From: an uncultured euryarchaeote
GTDB taxonomy: Archaea; Thermoplasmatota; Thermoplasmata; UBA10834
Direction of reading: 5' to 3'
Assembly: GCA_937872085.1 (NCBI GenBank)
Contig: CALMQK010000294.1
Coordinates: forward strand, 1 to 46,876
DNA length: 46,876 bases
A model generated the notes under the pieces. It was not told where the DNA came from and ran no database searches. It worked only from the letters and a program-made list of their open reading frames with translations. Shown here in pieces: positions 1 to 8,709 of the stretch; position 1 is the stretch's first letter; every line of letters starts with the position of its first letter. The translations under genes and the position numbers were made by a program.

Positions 1-231
1 GATCCTCTTGTTCTTCAGGAACTCCACGAGGTCCAAGGTCGTGGATATCTCCACCTTGCCCAGGACGAGCGTCGCCTCAAGGGACAGGCCTGGTCCGTAC
101 ATCACAAGGCTGACTGGCTTGAGCTCGACGAGCATCGGCATGAAGTCCTTGAGGTTGGTCCATTCGGCGATGTACTCGAAGGCATCCTCGACCTTGCAGG
201 CCACGGGGGTGTTCCACTTGCAAACGGGCAT
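1..231 (-). CDS. SRPBCC/START-like domain protein, C-terminus cut off
   Basis: An open frame runs from an ATG at 231 off the left edge (77 codons seen). It begins MPVCKWNTPV and continues with a helix (CKVEDAFEYIAEWTNLKDFM) and alternating strands. This is the usual start of SRPBCC/polyketide-cyclase-type ligand-binding folds, where the first helix is followed by the pattern 'W.nl..f.p'. Ligand and role cannot be told. The frame is intact up to the edge, so this is truncation by the window and not a broken gene. It is divergent from serA, and a TATA-like box lies 30-40 bp upstream. Confidence 0.6.
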   Translation of the reverse strand, partial: MPVCKWNTPVACKVEDAFEYIAEWTNLKDFMPMLVELKPVSLVMYGPGLSLEATLVLGKVEISTTLDLVEFLKNKRI

Positions 232-260
232 TCGATTTCCACATAGCATCCGTTTGGAGC

Positions 261-270
261 ATATTTATCA
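261..270 (-). promoter_or_regulatory. TATA-like box for the SRPBCC gene
   Basis: Minus-strand TGATAAATAT lies 30-39 bp upstream of the ATG at 231. This would give a transcript with a leader of about 10 nt. It is the only AT-rich stretch in the divergent spacer to serA. Confidence 0.4.
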
Positions 271-417
271 GTCGTCCCCCCGCGTCCGCGATGGAGGAGG
301 ACCTCGGCCCGTAGCACATATCCGTACGTTTCCAGTCTTGCGTTTCCAACAGATTCATATCTTGGTTGTCCTGTTCCCATTATTCTGGCCCTTTGGGGCC
401 GGAAGGCTGTGAGCTGG

Positions 418-1989
418 ATGAGGGTTCTCGTCGCTGATGACATCTCGAAGAGCGGCATCGAGATGCTTAAGGAACAGAAGTACGAAGTCGATGTCAGGAC
501 CGGACTCAAGGAGGATGAGCTGGTCAAGATCATCAAGGATTATGATGTGCTACTGGTCAGGAGCGCCACGAAGGCGACCAGGAGGGTCATAGAAGCGGCG
601 TCCAAACTCAAAGTGATTGGAAGGGCGGGCATCGGCGTCGACAACATCGACGTGGACGCCGCCACGGAGAGAGGCGTCCTGGTCATGAACGCCCCCTCGG
701 GGAACATCGTGTCCACGGCCGAGCTCACCATAGGTCTCATATTCGCGCTCTCGCGAAGGATCCCGCAAGCGGACGCATCGATGAAGAGGGGCGAGTGGAA
801 GCGGAAGGAGATGAAGGGCGTGCAGGTCCAGGGGAAGACCCTGGGCATAGTCGGACTCGGCCGCGTCGGCGCGGAGGTGGCCAAGAAGGCCTCCGCGCTC
901 GGAATGACCGTCGTCGCGTACGACCCGCTCGTGTCACCCGAGGTCGCCGCCAGGCTCCACGTTCGCCTGTTGACCCTGGACATGCTGCTGCAGGACTGCG
1001 ACATCATAACGCTTCACACGCCGCTCACGCCGCAGACGAAGGACATGATCGGCAAGGCCGAGCTCGAAAAGATGAAGAAAACTGCGATGATCATCAACTG
1101 CGCCCGAGGAGGGGTGGTGAACGAGGACGCCCTCCACGAGGCGCTAGCGACGAACAAGATCGCGTGCGCTGCGCTGGACGTCTACGGGAGCGAGCCCCCG
1201 ACGGGGTCCAAGCTCCCGGCGCTCCAGAACATCATCCTCACGCCTCACCTGGGCGCCACCACGAACGAGGCCCAGGAGGAGGTCGGCTCGGAGATCGCGG
1301 AACAGGTGATCGCCTTCCTGAGGGACAAGGTGCTCAAGAACGCCGTCAACCTGCCCGCCAAGCTCGACCCAGAGCTCGCACCCTACATGCCGCTCGCGGA
1401 GAAGCTCGGCACCTTCGCCTCACAACTGGGCCGAAGCAGTGCCGGCAGGATCGAGATAATGTGCATGGGCGAGCTCGCGAAGAAGGACATCAGGATAATC
1501 GCCGCCAGCGTAGTGACCGGACTGCTGAAGCCGCTGTCAGAGGAGTTCAACGTGAACTACATCAACGCCTTCTCGATCGCGAAGTCGAGGGGGATCGATG
1601 TGGTCTCTTCAACGTCCGAGGAATCCGGCCACTACGACAACCTGATCAGGGTATCGCTGAAGACGAACGGCGATTCGGTCTCGACCGCGGGGACGCTCAC
1701 GCTCAACAAGGGTCCGAGGATAGTCGAGGTGAACGGCAGTCCGGTGGACATAGAGCCCGAAGGTTACTTCCTCCTGATCGCTCACACGGACAAGCCGGGC
1801 ATGATCGGAAAGGTCGGTGGCATACTCGGCGACGCGGACGTGAACATCGCAAGTATGGAGGTCGCGAGGGCGAATCCAAGAGGGCCGGCGATGATGATAC
1901 TGGAGCTGGACGAGGATCTGCCGACGGAAGTGCTCAGGAAGGTCCGGCAGATAACGGACCTCAAGTCTGCGATCTCAATCAAATTATAA
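418..1989 (+). CDS. serA: D-3-phosphoglycerate dehydrogenase
   Basis: Oxidises 3-phosphoglycerate to 3-phosphohydroxypyruvate, the first step of serine synthesis, in the cytosol. About 523 residues, the usual length of the long SerA form. Visible in order: N-terminal substrate domain (MRVLVADDIS), Rossmann NAD site GLGRVGAE, catalytic Arg in CARGGVVNE, Glu in GSEPP and His in TPHLGATT, an intervening allosteric-substrate-binding domain, and a C-terminal ACT domain (LLIAHTDKPGMIGKVGGILG) that commonly senses serine. An in-frame GTG at 409 would add three residues, but GGAAGG at 401-406 is too close to it and fits the ATG at 418 better; that start also matches the family. Confidence 0.93.
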   Translation: MRVLVADDISKSGIEMLKEQKYEVDVRTGLKEDELVKIIKDYDVLLVRSATKATRRVIEAASKLKVIGRAGIGVDNIDVDAATERGVLVMNAPSGNIVSTAELTIGLIFALSRRIPQADASMKRGEWKRKEMKGVQVQGKTLGIVGLGRVGAEVAKKASALGMTVVAYDPLVSPEVAARLHVRLLTLDMLLQDCDIITLHTPLTPQTKDMIGKAELEKMKKTAMIINCARGGVVNEDALHEALATNKIACAALDVYGSEPPTGSKLPALQNIILTPHLGATTNEAQEEVGSEIAEQVIAFLRDKVLKNAVNLPAKLDPELAPYMPLAEKLGTFASQLGRSSAGRIEIMCMGELAKKDIRIIAASVVTGLLKPLSEEFNVNYINAFSIAKSRGIDVVSSTSEESGHYDNLIRVSLKTNGDSVSTAGTLTLNKGPRIVEVNGSPVDIEPEGYFLLIAHTDKPGMIGKVGGILGDADVNIASMEVARANPRGPAMMILELDEDLPTEVLRKVRQITDLKSAISIKL

Positions 1990-1990
1990 A
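1983..1990 (+). promoter_or_regulatory. TATA-like box for the GNAT gene
   Basis: ATTATAAA overlaps the serA stop codon and lies about 43-50 bp before the GTG at 2033. This places transcription start near 2012 with a short leader that holds the GGAG ribosome site. Confidence 0.4.
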
Positions 1991-2032
1991 GCTGACATCT
2001 GCATTTAGCTTTCACCACGAAGGAGACATACC

Positions 2033-2632
2033 GTGCAGGTCGAGAAGATTCTTATCAAGGTCCGAAATGCCACAGAAGATGACTTGGACGAGGTCGCGAA
2101 CCTCTGGGAGAAGCTTGCCAGTCATCATGCGGATCTCTCGGACGATTTTGCCCTTGCGTGGGACAGCAAGAGGCGCTGGACCAAGTACCTCCGCGAGAAG
2201 TTCGCCGAGATAAGCACGAAACTGATCGTCGCCGAGGAGGAGGATGAGATAGTTGGGTTCATGCTCTGCATGCTCTCTCCGAACGTCCCGATCTACAAGG
2301 AGAGGAAGCTCGGCATCATCTCGGACGCATATGTGCAAGAGGAGCGCCGGAAGAAAGGCGTGGCGAACAAGATGTTCGATGTCGCTCTGAAGTGGTTCAG
2401 GAAGAACAGAGTCAAGACGGTAGAGCTACGCGTCGCGATGATGAACCCCGAAGCGCAAGCGGTCTGGAAGGCGCTGGGCTTCGCGCCCTTCATCATCTAT
2501 GAGAGACTCTACCCTGACAAGCTGCCGCAGAGACCGGCGCCCAGAGTAAGGAAGAGGGTTGTCAGGAAGAAGAAAGTGGCGAAGAAAAAGGGGTTGACCC
2601 AGAGGATCAGATTTTCTCGAGGGTCCGCTTGA
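2033..2632 (+). CDS. GNAT-family N-acetyltransferase with basic tail
   Basis: A 199-aa protein with the acetyl-CoA-dependent GNAT fold. Residues 8-50 hold the first strand and helices (VRNATEDDLDEVANLW), the central strand region includes EIVGFMLCML, and the acetyl-CoA pyrophosphate loop is RRKKGVANKMF near residue 105. C-terminal strands include WKALGFAPF. The last about 35 residues are strongly basic (RVRKRVVRKKKVAKKKG), which may mean binding to nucleic acid or ribosome; this is inference. The GTG start is preceded by GAAGGAG. The 3' end overlaps the convergent aminotransferase by 26 bp. The substrate cannot be named; RimI-like protein acetylation is possible but unproven. Confidence 0.8.
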   Translation: MQVEKILIKVRNATEDDLDEVANLWEKLASHHADLSDDFALAWDSKRRWTKYLREKFAEISTKLIVAEEEDEIVGFMLCMLSPNVPIYKERKLGIISDAYVQEERRKKGVANKMFDVALKWFRKNRVKTVELRVAMMNPEAQAVWKALGFAPFIIYERLYPDKLPQRPAPRVRKRVVRKKKVAKKKGLTQRIRFSRGSA

Positions 2633-3764
2633 GCCTCCCCATGCCTTCCTGGATGTTCTTCTTGTTCGTGGCGTAGGATATCCTCAGATGCTGCTCGCCT
2701 GCCGAACCGAAAGATGAGCCGCCGGTCAGAGCGACCTCGGCCTTGTCCATCAATAGCAGGGCGAGCTCCTCGGAGGGCATCTTCTGGTCGAACCTCGGGA
2801 AGATGTAGAACGCTCCCTTAGGCTTGTCGCAGTGCAGGCTCGGGATCTCCTTGATGAGCTTCATGATGAGGTCCCTCCGCTCCTCGAACTCCTTCACCAT
2901 CATCTTCACGGGCTCCTTCGGGCCGGTGAGCGCCGCGAGTCCGCCGTACTGGGCGAACGAGACGGCATGGGTTATCGAGTGCTGCTGGATCTTGTTGATG
3001 CCCTTGAAGATCGGCTTCGGGGCGACGAGCCAGCCAAGCCTCCAGCCGGTCATTGCGTAAGTCTTCGAAAACCCGCTGATGGTGATCGTGCGGTCGAACA
3101 TCCCCGGCTCGGCCGCGATGGAATGATGCTTCATGCCGTCGAAGATGATCTTCTCGTAGACCTCGTCGGAGAGCACCAGCAGGTCGTGGTCCTTCGCAAG
3201 ATCGGCCAAGCCCTTGATGTCCTCGTGCGTGGACACGGCCCCGCACGGGTTGGATGGCGAGTTGAGGAGTATCATCTTGGTCTTGTCGGTGATGAGCTCC
3301 GCGACCTTCTCCGGGAGTATCCTGAACTCGTGTTCGTCGGTCGTGACCACGGGCACGGCCTTGCCTCCGGCCAGCTGGACGCAGGGCTCGTAGGTGACCC
3401 AGGCGGGGTCAGGCATGATGACCTCCTCGCCCTCATTGATCGTCGCCAAGATCGTCTCGAAGATCGCCTGCTTGGTCGGCGTTATCAGGACATTGGACTT
3501 GTCGCAGGGGACGTTGTTGTCGTTCTTCTCCATGTTCGCGACGGCCTCCCTGAGCTCTGGCAGGCCAGGGGCGTCGAGATACCTCGTCTTCCCGTCATCG
3601 AGCGCCTTCTTCGCGGCCTCGACAATGTGCTTCGGAGTGTCGAAGTCGGGCTCGCCGACCGTGAAGGAGATTATGTTCTTCCCCTCGGCCTTCTTCTGCC
3701 CGGCAAGTTCCTTCATCCTCATGGTGCCAGATTCTTGTACGCGCTTCACTCGCTCCGAGATCAT
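2607..3764 (-). CDS. class I/II PLP aminotransferase, aspartate/aromatic type
   Basis: PLP-dependent fold-type I aminotransferase of about 385 residues (family about 390). Seen: substrate loop VGEPDFDTP, LNSPSNPCG (the usual NPTG carries Cys here), SDEVYEKI with the Asp and Tyr that contact PLP, and the Schiff-base lysine in SGFSKTYAMTGWRLGW near residue 235. This layout is that of AspC/alanine-type enzymes of archaea and bacteria; the amino-acid substrate cannot be fixed by eye. I chose ATG at 3764 because GAGAGG sits 8 nt upstream; a TTG lies directly in front of it. It is convergent with and slightly overlaps the GNAT gene. Confidence 0.88.
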   Translation of the reverse strand: MISERVKRVQESGTMRMKELAGQKKAEGKNIISFTVGEPDFDTPKHIVEAAKKALDDGKTRYLDAPGLPELREAVANMEKNDNNVPCDKSNVLITPTKQAIFETILATINEGEEVIMPDPAWVTYEPCVQLAGGKAVPVVTTDEHEFRILPEKVAELITDKTKMILLNSPSNPCGAVSTHEDIKGLADLAKDHDLLVLSDEVYEKIIFDGMKHHSIAAEPGMFDRTITISGFSKTYAMTGWRLGWLVAPKPIFKGINKIQQHSITHAVSFAQYGGLAALTGPKEPVKMMVKEFEERRDLIMKLIKEIPSLHCDKPKGAFYIFPRFDQKMPSEELALLLMDKAEVALTGGSSFGSAGEQHLRISYATNKKNIQEGMGRLKRTLEKI

Positions 3765-3796
3765 CAAAGTCGCCTCTCACCCGCAAGGTCAGGGCA

Positions 3797-3806
3797 GATA
3801 TAAATC
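3797..3806 (-). promoter_or_regulatory. TATA box for the class I aminotransferase
   Basis: Minus-strand GATTTATATC is a near-consensus archaeal TATA box 33-42 bp upstream of the ATG at 3764. The expected transcription start near 3775 leaves a leader of about 10 nt containing GAGAGG. Confidence 0.55.
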
Positions 3807-3892
3807 ATTGACGTCCATGTTTCGACATTCCGCCCGCGCAGGCCAGCCTCCGGCAGAAACACTATTAGGCCAAGGAGGCTTTCGAAGGAGTC

Positions 3893-4897
3893 ATGGTACT
3901 CAGGACCGGAAAGCTGCCCCCGGAATTGCTCAAGAGGATATTGAGGAACCGAGGCGCGAAGGACCCGAGGGTGGTCACGGGTCCCGGGATCGGCGAGGAC
4001 GCAGCAGTGGTAAGGTTGGGAAAGATCCTGCTCGTGCTCAAGACTGACCCCGTCACCTATGCAGCCGACCTGATAGGTTGGTATGCGGTCAACATCAACG
4101 CGAACGACGTGGTCACGAGGGGAGCGATGCCCGCATGGTTCCAGGCGACTATACTGCTCCCACAGGGCTCCGAGATGAGCTTGGTGGAGGAGATCTCGAA
4201 ACAGATCTCCGATGCGGCGAAGGGACTAGGAATCGCGGTCACAGGAGGCCACACCGAGGTCTCCCCGGGGATCGACCACCCGATAGTGGTCGGGGACATG
4301 CACGGGATAGTCCAGACCCCACAGCCTGTGAGCACATCGGGCGCGAGAGCAGGCGACATGATAGTCATGACAAAGAGCGCGGGCATCGAGGGCACGGCCC
4401 TGATCGCGCGGGAAAGGAGGGACGAACTCCTGAAGACGATGGATGCGAGATTCGTGGACAAAGCTGCGAACTACCTCTTCGACCCTGGTCTATCGATCGT
4501 CCGCGAAGCGACGACGGCTTTGAAGTTCAATGTGAGCGCGATGCACGACCCGACGGAAGGTGGGGTCGCGATGGGAGCTGAAGAGATCGCGCAGGCATCC
4601 GGAAGACCGGTCGAGATCTGGCTCGACAAGGTGACCGTAAGAGAGGAAACTGCGATGATCTGCGAAAAGTTTGGACTCGATCCGCTAGGCCTGCTCGGTT
4701 CCGGCGCGTTGCTCGCGACTTTCAAGCCAGCGGACGCCGAGAGATACGTAGCGGCTCTCAGAAAGATGGGCATCCAGGCGGCAGTGATCGGGAAGGTGCT
4801 CACGGGGAAGGGCAGGTCCAGGTTGGTCTCCGGGAAAAAGGTCATTCCTCTTTCTTCTTCGGAGCGCGACGAGGTTTTGAAGGTTTTGTCGCCTTGA
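3893..4897 (+). CDS. AIR synthase-related (HypE/PurM/ThiL-superfamily) protein
   Basis: A 334-aa member of the PurM/HypE/SelD/ThiL superfamily, whose members use ATP in a two-domain dimer. Seen: N-terminal GPGIGEDAAVV (the family GxDAA motif), TDPVTYAADLIGWYAVNINANDVVTRGA (the conserved 'a...vnDl...Ga' segment, with NAND for N/D-D), GGHTEVSPG, and a C-terminal domain with HDPTEGGVAMG and GLLGSGALLATF. This matches archaeal HypE-like proteins best. The window has no other hydrogenase maturation gene, so HypE function (making the thiocyanate on HypF/E) is not supported by context. ATG has GAAGGAG just upstream. The last 56 bp overlap the convergent nep1 gene. Confidence 0.8.
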   Translation: MVLRTGKLPPELLKRILRNRGAKDPRVVTGPGIGEDAAVVRLGKILLVLKTDPVTYAADLIGWYAVNINANDVVTRGAMPAWFQATILLPQGSEMSLVEEISKQISDAAKGLGIAVTGGHTEVSPGIDHPIVVGDMHGIVQTPQPVSTSGARAGDMIVMTKSAGIEGTALIARERRDELLKTMDARFVDKAANYLFDPGLSIVREATTALKFNVSAMHDPTEGGVAMGAEEIAQASGRPVEIWLDKVTVREETAMICEKFGLDPLGLLGSGALLATFKPADAERYVAALRKMGIQAAVIGKVLTGKGRSRLVSGKKVIPLSSSERDEVLKVLSP

Positions 4898-5657
4898 CCT
4901 TCTCTTCGGGCGTTTTTCCCGCATCCTTGACCTTCGCCTCTGGCGCTTTTCCAGCATCCTTGACCTTCGCCTCTGGCGCTTTTCCCGCGTATTGGATCGC
5001 GGAGAACAATTTGTAGGTCACGGTCCACACCTTCTGCAGCCTCGGGCCGAGTGAGACTTTGGTGTGCTTGAACTTGCTCAGGTCGCTCCTGAAATCCCCC
5101 TTGGAGAAGCCTCCGATGATGACGACGACGCGTTCCACATCTTTCAACGGAGCGAAGATCTCCAAAAGCGGAGTCTGTAGCTCGGCCGGCGTGAGCACGA
5201 GTACCTCATCGGGCTTCAGGGCCTTCACGAGGACTTCAAGCGGGACTTCGTTCCTCAGCTCCAGGAGGGCGTTCTCCCTCGACGGCACCACCCGCTGCTC
5301 GTACAGCGACTCTATCAGGCCGACGAACCTCGGATAGTGCGGCGGAAGCCTGGTCTCCGGCTTGACCGCGATTACGTCGTTGTTCCTGGTGTGGACGAAG
5401 GCGTGCAGCTTGCCCTCGAGCGATAGATCGGAATCGATGCATAGCATCAGGAAGAAGTGGACGATGTCGGGCCTTCCTCGCCGCTCGGAATCCGGCAACC
5501 TTGCGAACGCGGGATGATGGTGAGATGCATCGAGCAACAGCTTCTCAGGCGCCTTGCCCCGTGCGCGCGCGTTGTTGAGGATGCTCCGTTCGTTGACTAT
5601 CTCCTTGGGGATGAGCTCCAGCTCCGAGTCCGCTAGGATGAAGAACCACTGCGTCAC
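4842..5657 (-). CDS. nep1: 16S rRNA pseudouridine-N1-methyltransferase Nep1/Emg1
   Basis: SPOUT-class methyltransferase that N1-methylates a pseudouridine in small-subunit rRNA and aids ribosome assembly in archaea and eukaryotes. Family signatures seen: LLDASHHHPAFARL, RRGRPDIVHFFL, and the C-terminal knot region VVIIGGFSKGDF. The conserved core ends near residue 220. After it comes a tail of three 11-residue repeats (AGKAPEAKVKD, AGKAPEAKVKD, AGKTPEEKVKA) and a Lys/Arg/Pro-rich end, not usual for Nep1 (core about 220-250 aa). GTG start overlaps the purP stop by 4 bp (GTGA), so the two are co-transcribed and probably translationally coupled. Overlaps the HypE-like gene tail to tail. Confidence 0.9.
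   Translation of the reverse strand: MTQWFFILADSELELIPKEIVNERSILNNARARGKAPEKLLLDASHHHPAFARLPDSERRGRPDIVHFFLMLCIDSDLSLEGKLHAFVHTRNNDVIAVKPETRLPPHYPRFVGLIESLYEQRVVPSRENALLELRNEVPLEVLVKALKPDEVLVLTPAELQTPLLEIFAPLKDVERVVVIIGGFSKGDFRSDLSKFKHTKVSLGPRLQKVWTVTYKLFSAIQYAGKAPEAKVKDAGKAPEAKVKDAGKTPEEKVKATKPSKPRRAPKKKEE
4892..4990 (-). repeat. three tandem 33-bp units in the 3' end of nep1
   Basis: Three consecutive 33-bp units (4892-4924, 4925-4957, 4958-4990). The second and third differ at two positions; the first has diverged more. They keep the reading frame and encode the three 11-residue Ala/Lys/Glu/Pro repeats at the Nep1 C-terminus. The first unit also overlaps the last codons of the opposite-strand gene. 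Confidence 0.9.
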
Positions 5658-6724
5658 GACAAGACCTCCTTCAGCTGGTCATGTTCTTTCGCAAACTTGA
5701 TCTCCTGCGCGATCCTCCGGCCGGTCGAGACACCAGGCTCCAACAGGTCCGAGTACGGCGAACCGGATATGAACGGGTTCGTCCCCGCAACTATCCTCGA
5801 GGATATCTCGAAGACCTTCACCGCGAGGCTGTCGGTGACGATGCACTCGAGGCAGAACGGTCCTATCATGCCTCCGAACAGCTCCAAGGAGCGCTCGATC
5901 GCGCGCTCCCCCAGCTCCAGCAGTTTCGGGAGCAGGGACTCACGGACCACCACGGGCACGTTCCCCGTGACAACGAATGTCGGGTAGTGGCCGAGCTTCT
6001 TGAGCTCCTCCTGGCCTCCGAGCTTGTACATCTCATCGATGTTCGACTCGTCCCTCCTGTCCATGCTCATGAGTTCGAGCACTCCCTTGCTCAGGTGGTA
6101 CCCTTCCGTCCGGATCGGCGAGTAGAAGAAGTGTATGTAGTACCTAGTCCCCAGGATGTACTCCTGGATCGAGAACTTCTGATTATGGTCTATGCCCAGC
6201 TTGAAGTCCGGGTAGTCCTTCGCGATGAAGAACCCGCGCCCGCCCTTCGCGCCATCGTACTTGACCAGGACCGGACGGTCGATCATCTTCGGGTCCTCGA
6301 TCTTATGGGGCATCTCGAGACCCGCGCTAGTGAGCCACGTCCGCTCCTTGTCCCTGTCGCTCTCCCATTCGAGCACATGCCTGTTGCCGAATGTGGGGAC
6401 CTCAAGCGCCTCGAAGCTCTTGGGGGTCATGTACTCCACGAACGAGCCGTGGGGCACGAGGATCACGTTCTTCTTGATGAGCTCCTCCTCGCGGTCCAGT
6501 AGCTCAGTGTACGAGTCTACGAATAGGAACTCGTCAGGCTTCCCACGCGGAAAGGCGTCGTAGAATTTCGTCTTCTGGCTTATGGCTATGCCCAGCGTCT
6601 TGAAACCTTCCTTCCTCGCTCCGTTGAAAATCTGGAGGGAGGTATGTGAGCACGCCGTGGCGATGACAAGGTTGTCTTTGTCGTAGCCATCGATGATACG
6701 GTTTATCCTGTCCCGTGAGACCAT
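5654..6724 (-). CDS. purP: 5-formaminoimidazole-4-carboxamide ribonucleotide synthetase
   Basis: ATP-grasp ligase that uses formate and ATP to formylate AICAR in archaeal purine synthesis, in place of the folate-dependent PurH step. About 356 residues, as expected. Family features: IATACSHTSLQIFNGARKEG at the N-terminus, the ATP-grasp segment PVLVKYDGAKGGRGFF, and the C-terminal metal/ATP site CLECIVTD...KVFEISSRIVAGTN. ATG at 6724 is preferred over an upstream in-frame start because a TATA-like box (6747-6755) lies 27 bp before it, giving a leaderless transcript. nep1 follows with a 4-bp overlap. A formate-using purine enzyme is a strong archaeal marker. Confidence 0.92.
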   Translation of the reverse strand: MVSRDRINRIIDGYDKDNLVIATACSHTSLQIFNGARKEGFKTLGIAISQKTKFYDAFPRGKPDEFLFVDSYTELLDREEELIKKNVILVPHGSFVEYMTPKSFEALEVPTFGNRHVLEWESDRDKERTWLTSAGLEMPHKIEDPKMIDRPVLVKYDGAKGGRGFFIAKDYPDFKLGIDHNQKFSIQEYILGTRYYIHFFYSPIRTEGYHLSKGVLELMSMDRRDESNIDEMYKLGGQEELKKLGHYPTFVVTGNVPVVVRESLLPKLLELGERAIERSLELFGGMIGPFCLECIVTDSLAVKVFEISSRIVAGTNPFISGSPYSDLLEPGVSTGRRIAQEIKFAKEHDQLKEVLS

Positions 6725-6746
6725 TGTCGCGCATATCCAGTCATCC

Positions 6747-6755
6747 GATTTAATA
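6747..6755 (-). promoter_or_regulatory. TATA-like box of the purP-nep1 operon
   Basis: Minus-strand GTATTAAATC is centred about 27 bp before the purP ATG at 6724. This is the spacing expected for a leaderless mRNA, and no Shine-Dalgarno match is present. Confidence 0.45.
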
Positions 6756-6874
6756 CTTACCGTGCATCGGGAGGGCCCTGTTGACCAGAAAAGCGCCGCT
6801 TGTGCCCGTGGCACTCATCCGTGCACCGTGGACCGGTCCAGACTGAGCGGGCCGCATCTCCAGGCACCAGCCCG

Positions 6875-7342
6875 TTAGAGAGGCCCGATGTATGTTGTAT
6901 AGAAAATCCAGATGCCATAGATCATGGTGGCGACCCACAGCGCAACGAACACGGTCCCGACGATTCTGTGTCTCGCCCCTTTGGCATTCAGATAGAAGTT
7001 CTTCGACTTCCCGCTCTTGACCCTGTACCTGAAACCGAGCCAGATGTTGGCGATGCCGAGCGCTGCGGTGAGGATCGCAAGGGCAATGTGCGGCAACCCT
7101 GGAGTGTGCGGATAAGGAAACGATCCGAAGAAACCCTGGGACACCCTGTACATCATTAGCGGCTTCACGACCAACAGGTCGCCCAGGAAAGCGGCCAATA
7201 TCATCCAGTGATGGTTCCTGCCTTTGTGCATGTGGGCCATGACGATGGCAGCGGCGATCACGATGCCCACCAGCGCCTCACCGATCAAGACCGAGAGCGC
7301 GAGGTATGTCATTTTGACACCGAAGACGGTTATCAGGTCCAC
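6875..7342 (-). CDS. DUF420-like four-helix membrane protein
   Basis: A 155-aa polytopic membrane protein. Predicted helices lie at about residues 10-34, 44-66, 82-103 and 125-148. Conserved-looking histidines sit at helix ends (AHMHKGRNHHWM, LPHIALA, ARHRIVG), as in DUF420, a family often next to cytochrome oxidase or assembly genes. The family match is by pattern only. The GTG at 7342 has no clear ribosome site; an ATG eleven codons in (MTYLALSVL) is an alternative. It stands alone between purP and the divergent MFS gene. Confidence 0.6.
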   Translation of the reverse strand: MDLITVFGVKMTYLALSVLIGEALVGIVIAAAIVMAHMHKGRNHHWMILAAFLGDLLVVKPLMMYRVSQGFFGSFPYPHTPGLPHIALAILTAALGIANIWLGFRYRVKSGKSKNFYLNAKGARHRIVGTVFVALWVATMIYGIWIFYTTYIGPL

Positions 7343-7431
7343 GGCGGGGGAATCCTGGTACGCTGGTAATATGGATTTCCCTGCCCCCGCTCGTCCCTCG
7401 TCGATCTGAAAGGATTATAGCATCGGATTGA

Positions 7432-8709
7432 ATGCGCATGCCTAGAGAAGCCGGGGTTCGACCGATGGCGTCCGGAGATCCACAGCGCAGGCACAGGAAA
7501 GCACTCCTTACTGGCATTGCGACGAACGTCCTCGTCTTGGGAGTGGTCAGCCTGCTCACGGACATGAGCAGTGAGATGATCTATCCCATCCTGCCCCTGT
7601 TCCTGACCGCCATTGGAGCCAGCGGCCTGGTCATCGGCCTGATCGAGGGGGCATCGGAGACTACGGCGTCCCTCGTCAAAGTGTTCTCCGGATGGTACTC
7701 CGACAGGCTCCCCAAGAGGAAGCCTTTCATCTCTGGCGGCTACACGCTCAGCACGGTGGTCAAACCGATCCTGGCAGTCGCGACCTCGCCCCTCCAGGTC
7801 CTGGGCATCAGGATCACCGAGCGCGTTGGGAAGGGCATTCGTAGCGCTCCGAGGGACGCGCTCATCGCGGACTCGACAGCACCGGAGTACCGCGGGAGGG
7901 CCTACGGGCTGCACAAGGCGTTCGATTCGTCGGGCGCGGTGATCGGGCCCATACTGGTGATTCCGATCCTGTTGGCGGCGAGCACGATTACGACCGGTAC
8001 ATTCAGACTTGTATTCCTGTTGTCCACTCTCCCTGCCCTGGCCGCAGTGTTGGTCTTGTTCCTGTTCGTCCGGGAGAAGGCAGTGGTAAGGACCGGACAG
8101 ACTGGGGCATTCCTGAAGGACATCGGCCGGCTCGGCAGACCTTTCTACATGCTCATGGCGGTGGTCTTGACCTTCTACATCGGGGAGATTAGTTACGCGT
8201 TCATGGTCCTCAGGGCGTACGAGGAGGGCATCGGGACGGTCAACACTATCCTGCTGTATGTCCTCTATAACGCGTTGTTCGTCCTGGTCGCGTTCCCCGC
8301 GGGAATCCTCTCGGACAATCGAGGGAGGAAGCCGGTGATAATCGGCTCCTTCCTGATATTCGCTGGCGCGGCAGCTGTGATGGCCGTCGCAAACTCGTGG
8401 TGGGTCCTGGCTATAAGCTTCGCGATGTTCGGGATATACAAAGGTACCTCGGAGGGCGTCTTCAAGGCCTTTGTGACGGACGTCGTGCCATCCAATCTTC
8501 GGGGCACGGCCCTGGGAGCATTCCACACGTCGGTGGGCCTCGTCATGCTTCCAGGCGGGATCTTCGCGGGGTATATGTGGGACAACGTCGGACACTGGGC
8601 GACTTTCGCCTATGGGTTCTTGACTGCGATCGTCGCGACCGTGCTTCTGCTCGTGGTGAGGACCTCGAAGAAGGTCACACCCGATAAACAGCCCGAGCGA
8701 TCCGCTTGA
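7432..8709 (+). CDS. MFS transporter
   Basis: A 425-aa major facilitator superfamily carrier with about 12 membrane helices. The family loop between helices 2 and 3 is seen as SGWYSDRLPKRKPF (the G-x-x-x-D-R-x-x-[KR]-[KR] motif), and its second copy in the other half as AGILSDNRGRKPV. The stretch ERVGKGIRSAPRDALIADS is typical of a subgroup found in bacteria and archaea with unknown substrate. The N-terminal about 25 residues before the first helix are basic; internal ATG codons there leave the start open by about 12 residues. The 3' end overlaps the convergent FTR1 gene by 35 bp. Confidence 0.85.
   Translation: MRMPREAGVRPMASGDPQRRHRKALLTGIATNVLVLGVVSLLTDMSSEMIYPILPLFLTAIGASGLVIGLIEGASETTASLVKVFSGWYSDRLPKRKPFISGGYTLSTVVKPILAVATSPLQVLGIRITERVGKGIRSAPRDALIADSTAPEYRGRAYGLHKAFDSSGAVIGPILVIPILLAASTITTGTFRLVFLLSTLPALAAVLVLFLFVREKAVVRTGQTGAFLKDIGRLGRPFYMLMAVVLTFYIGEISYAFMVLRAYEEGIGTVNTILLYVLYNALFVLVAFPAGILSDNRGRKPVIIGSFLIFAGAAAVMAVANSWWVLAISFAMFGIYKGTSEGVFKAFVTDVVPSNLRGTALGAFHTSVGLVMLPGGIFAGYMWDNVGHWATFAYGFLTAIVATVLLLVVRTSKKVTPDKQPERSA

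Noticed and set aside
795..2213. 472-codon frame overlapping serA on the same strand
   Set aside because: Out-of-frame shadow of serA with low-complexity Arg/Gly/Ala composition and no start context.
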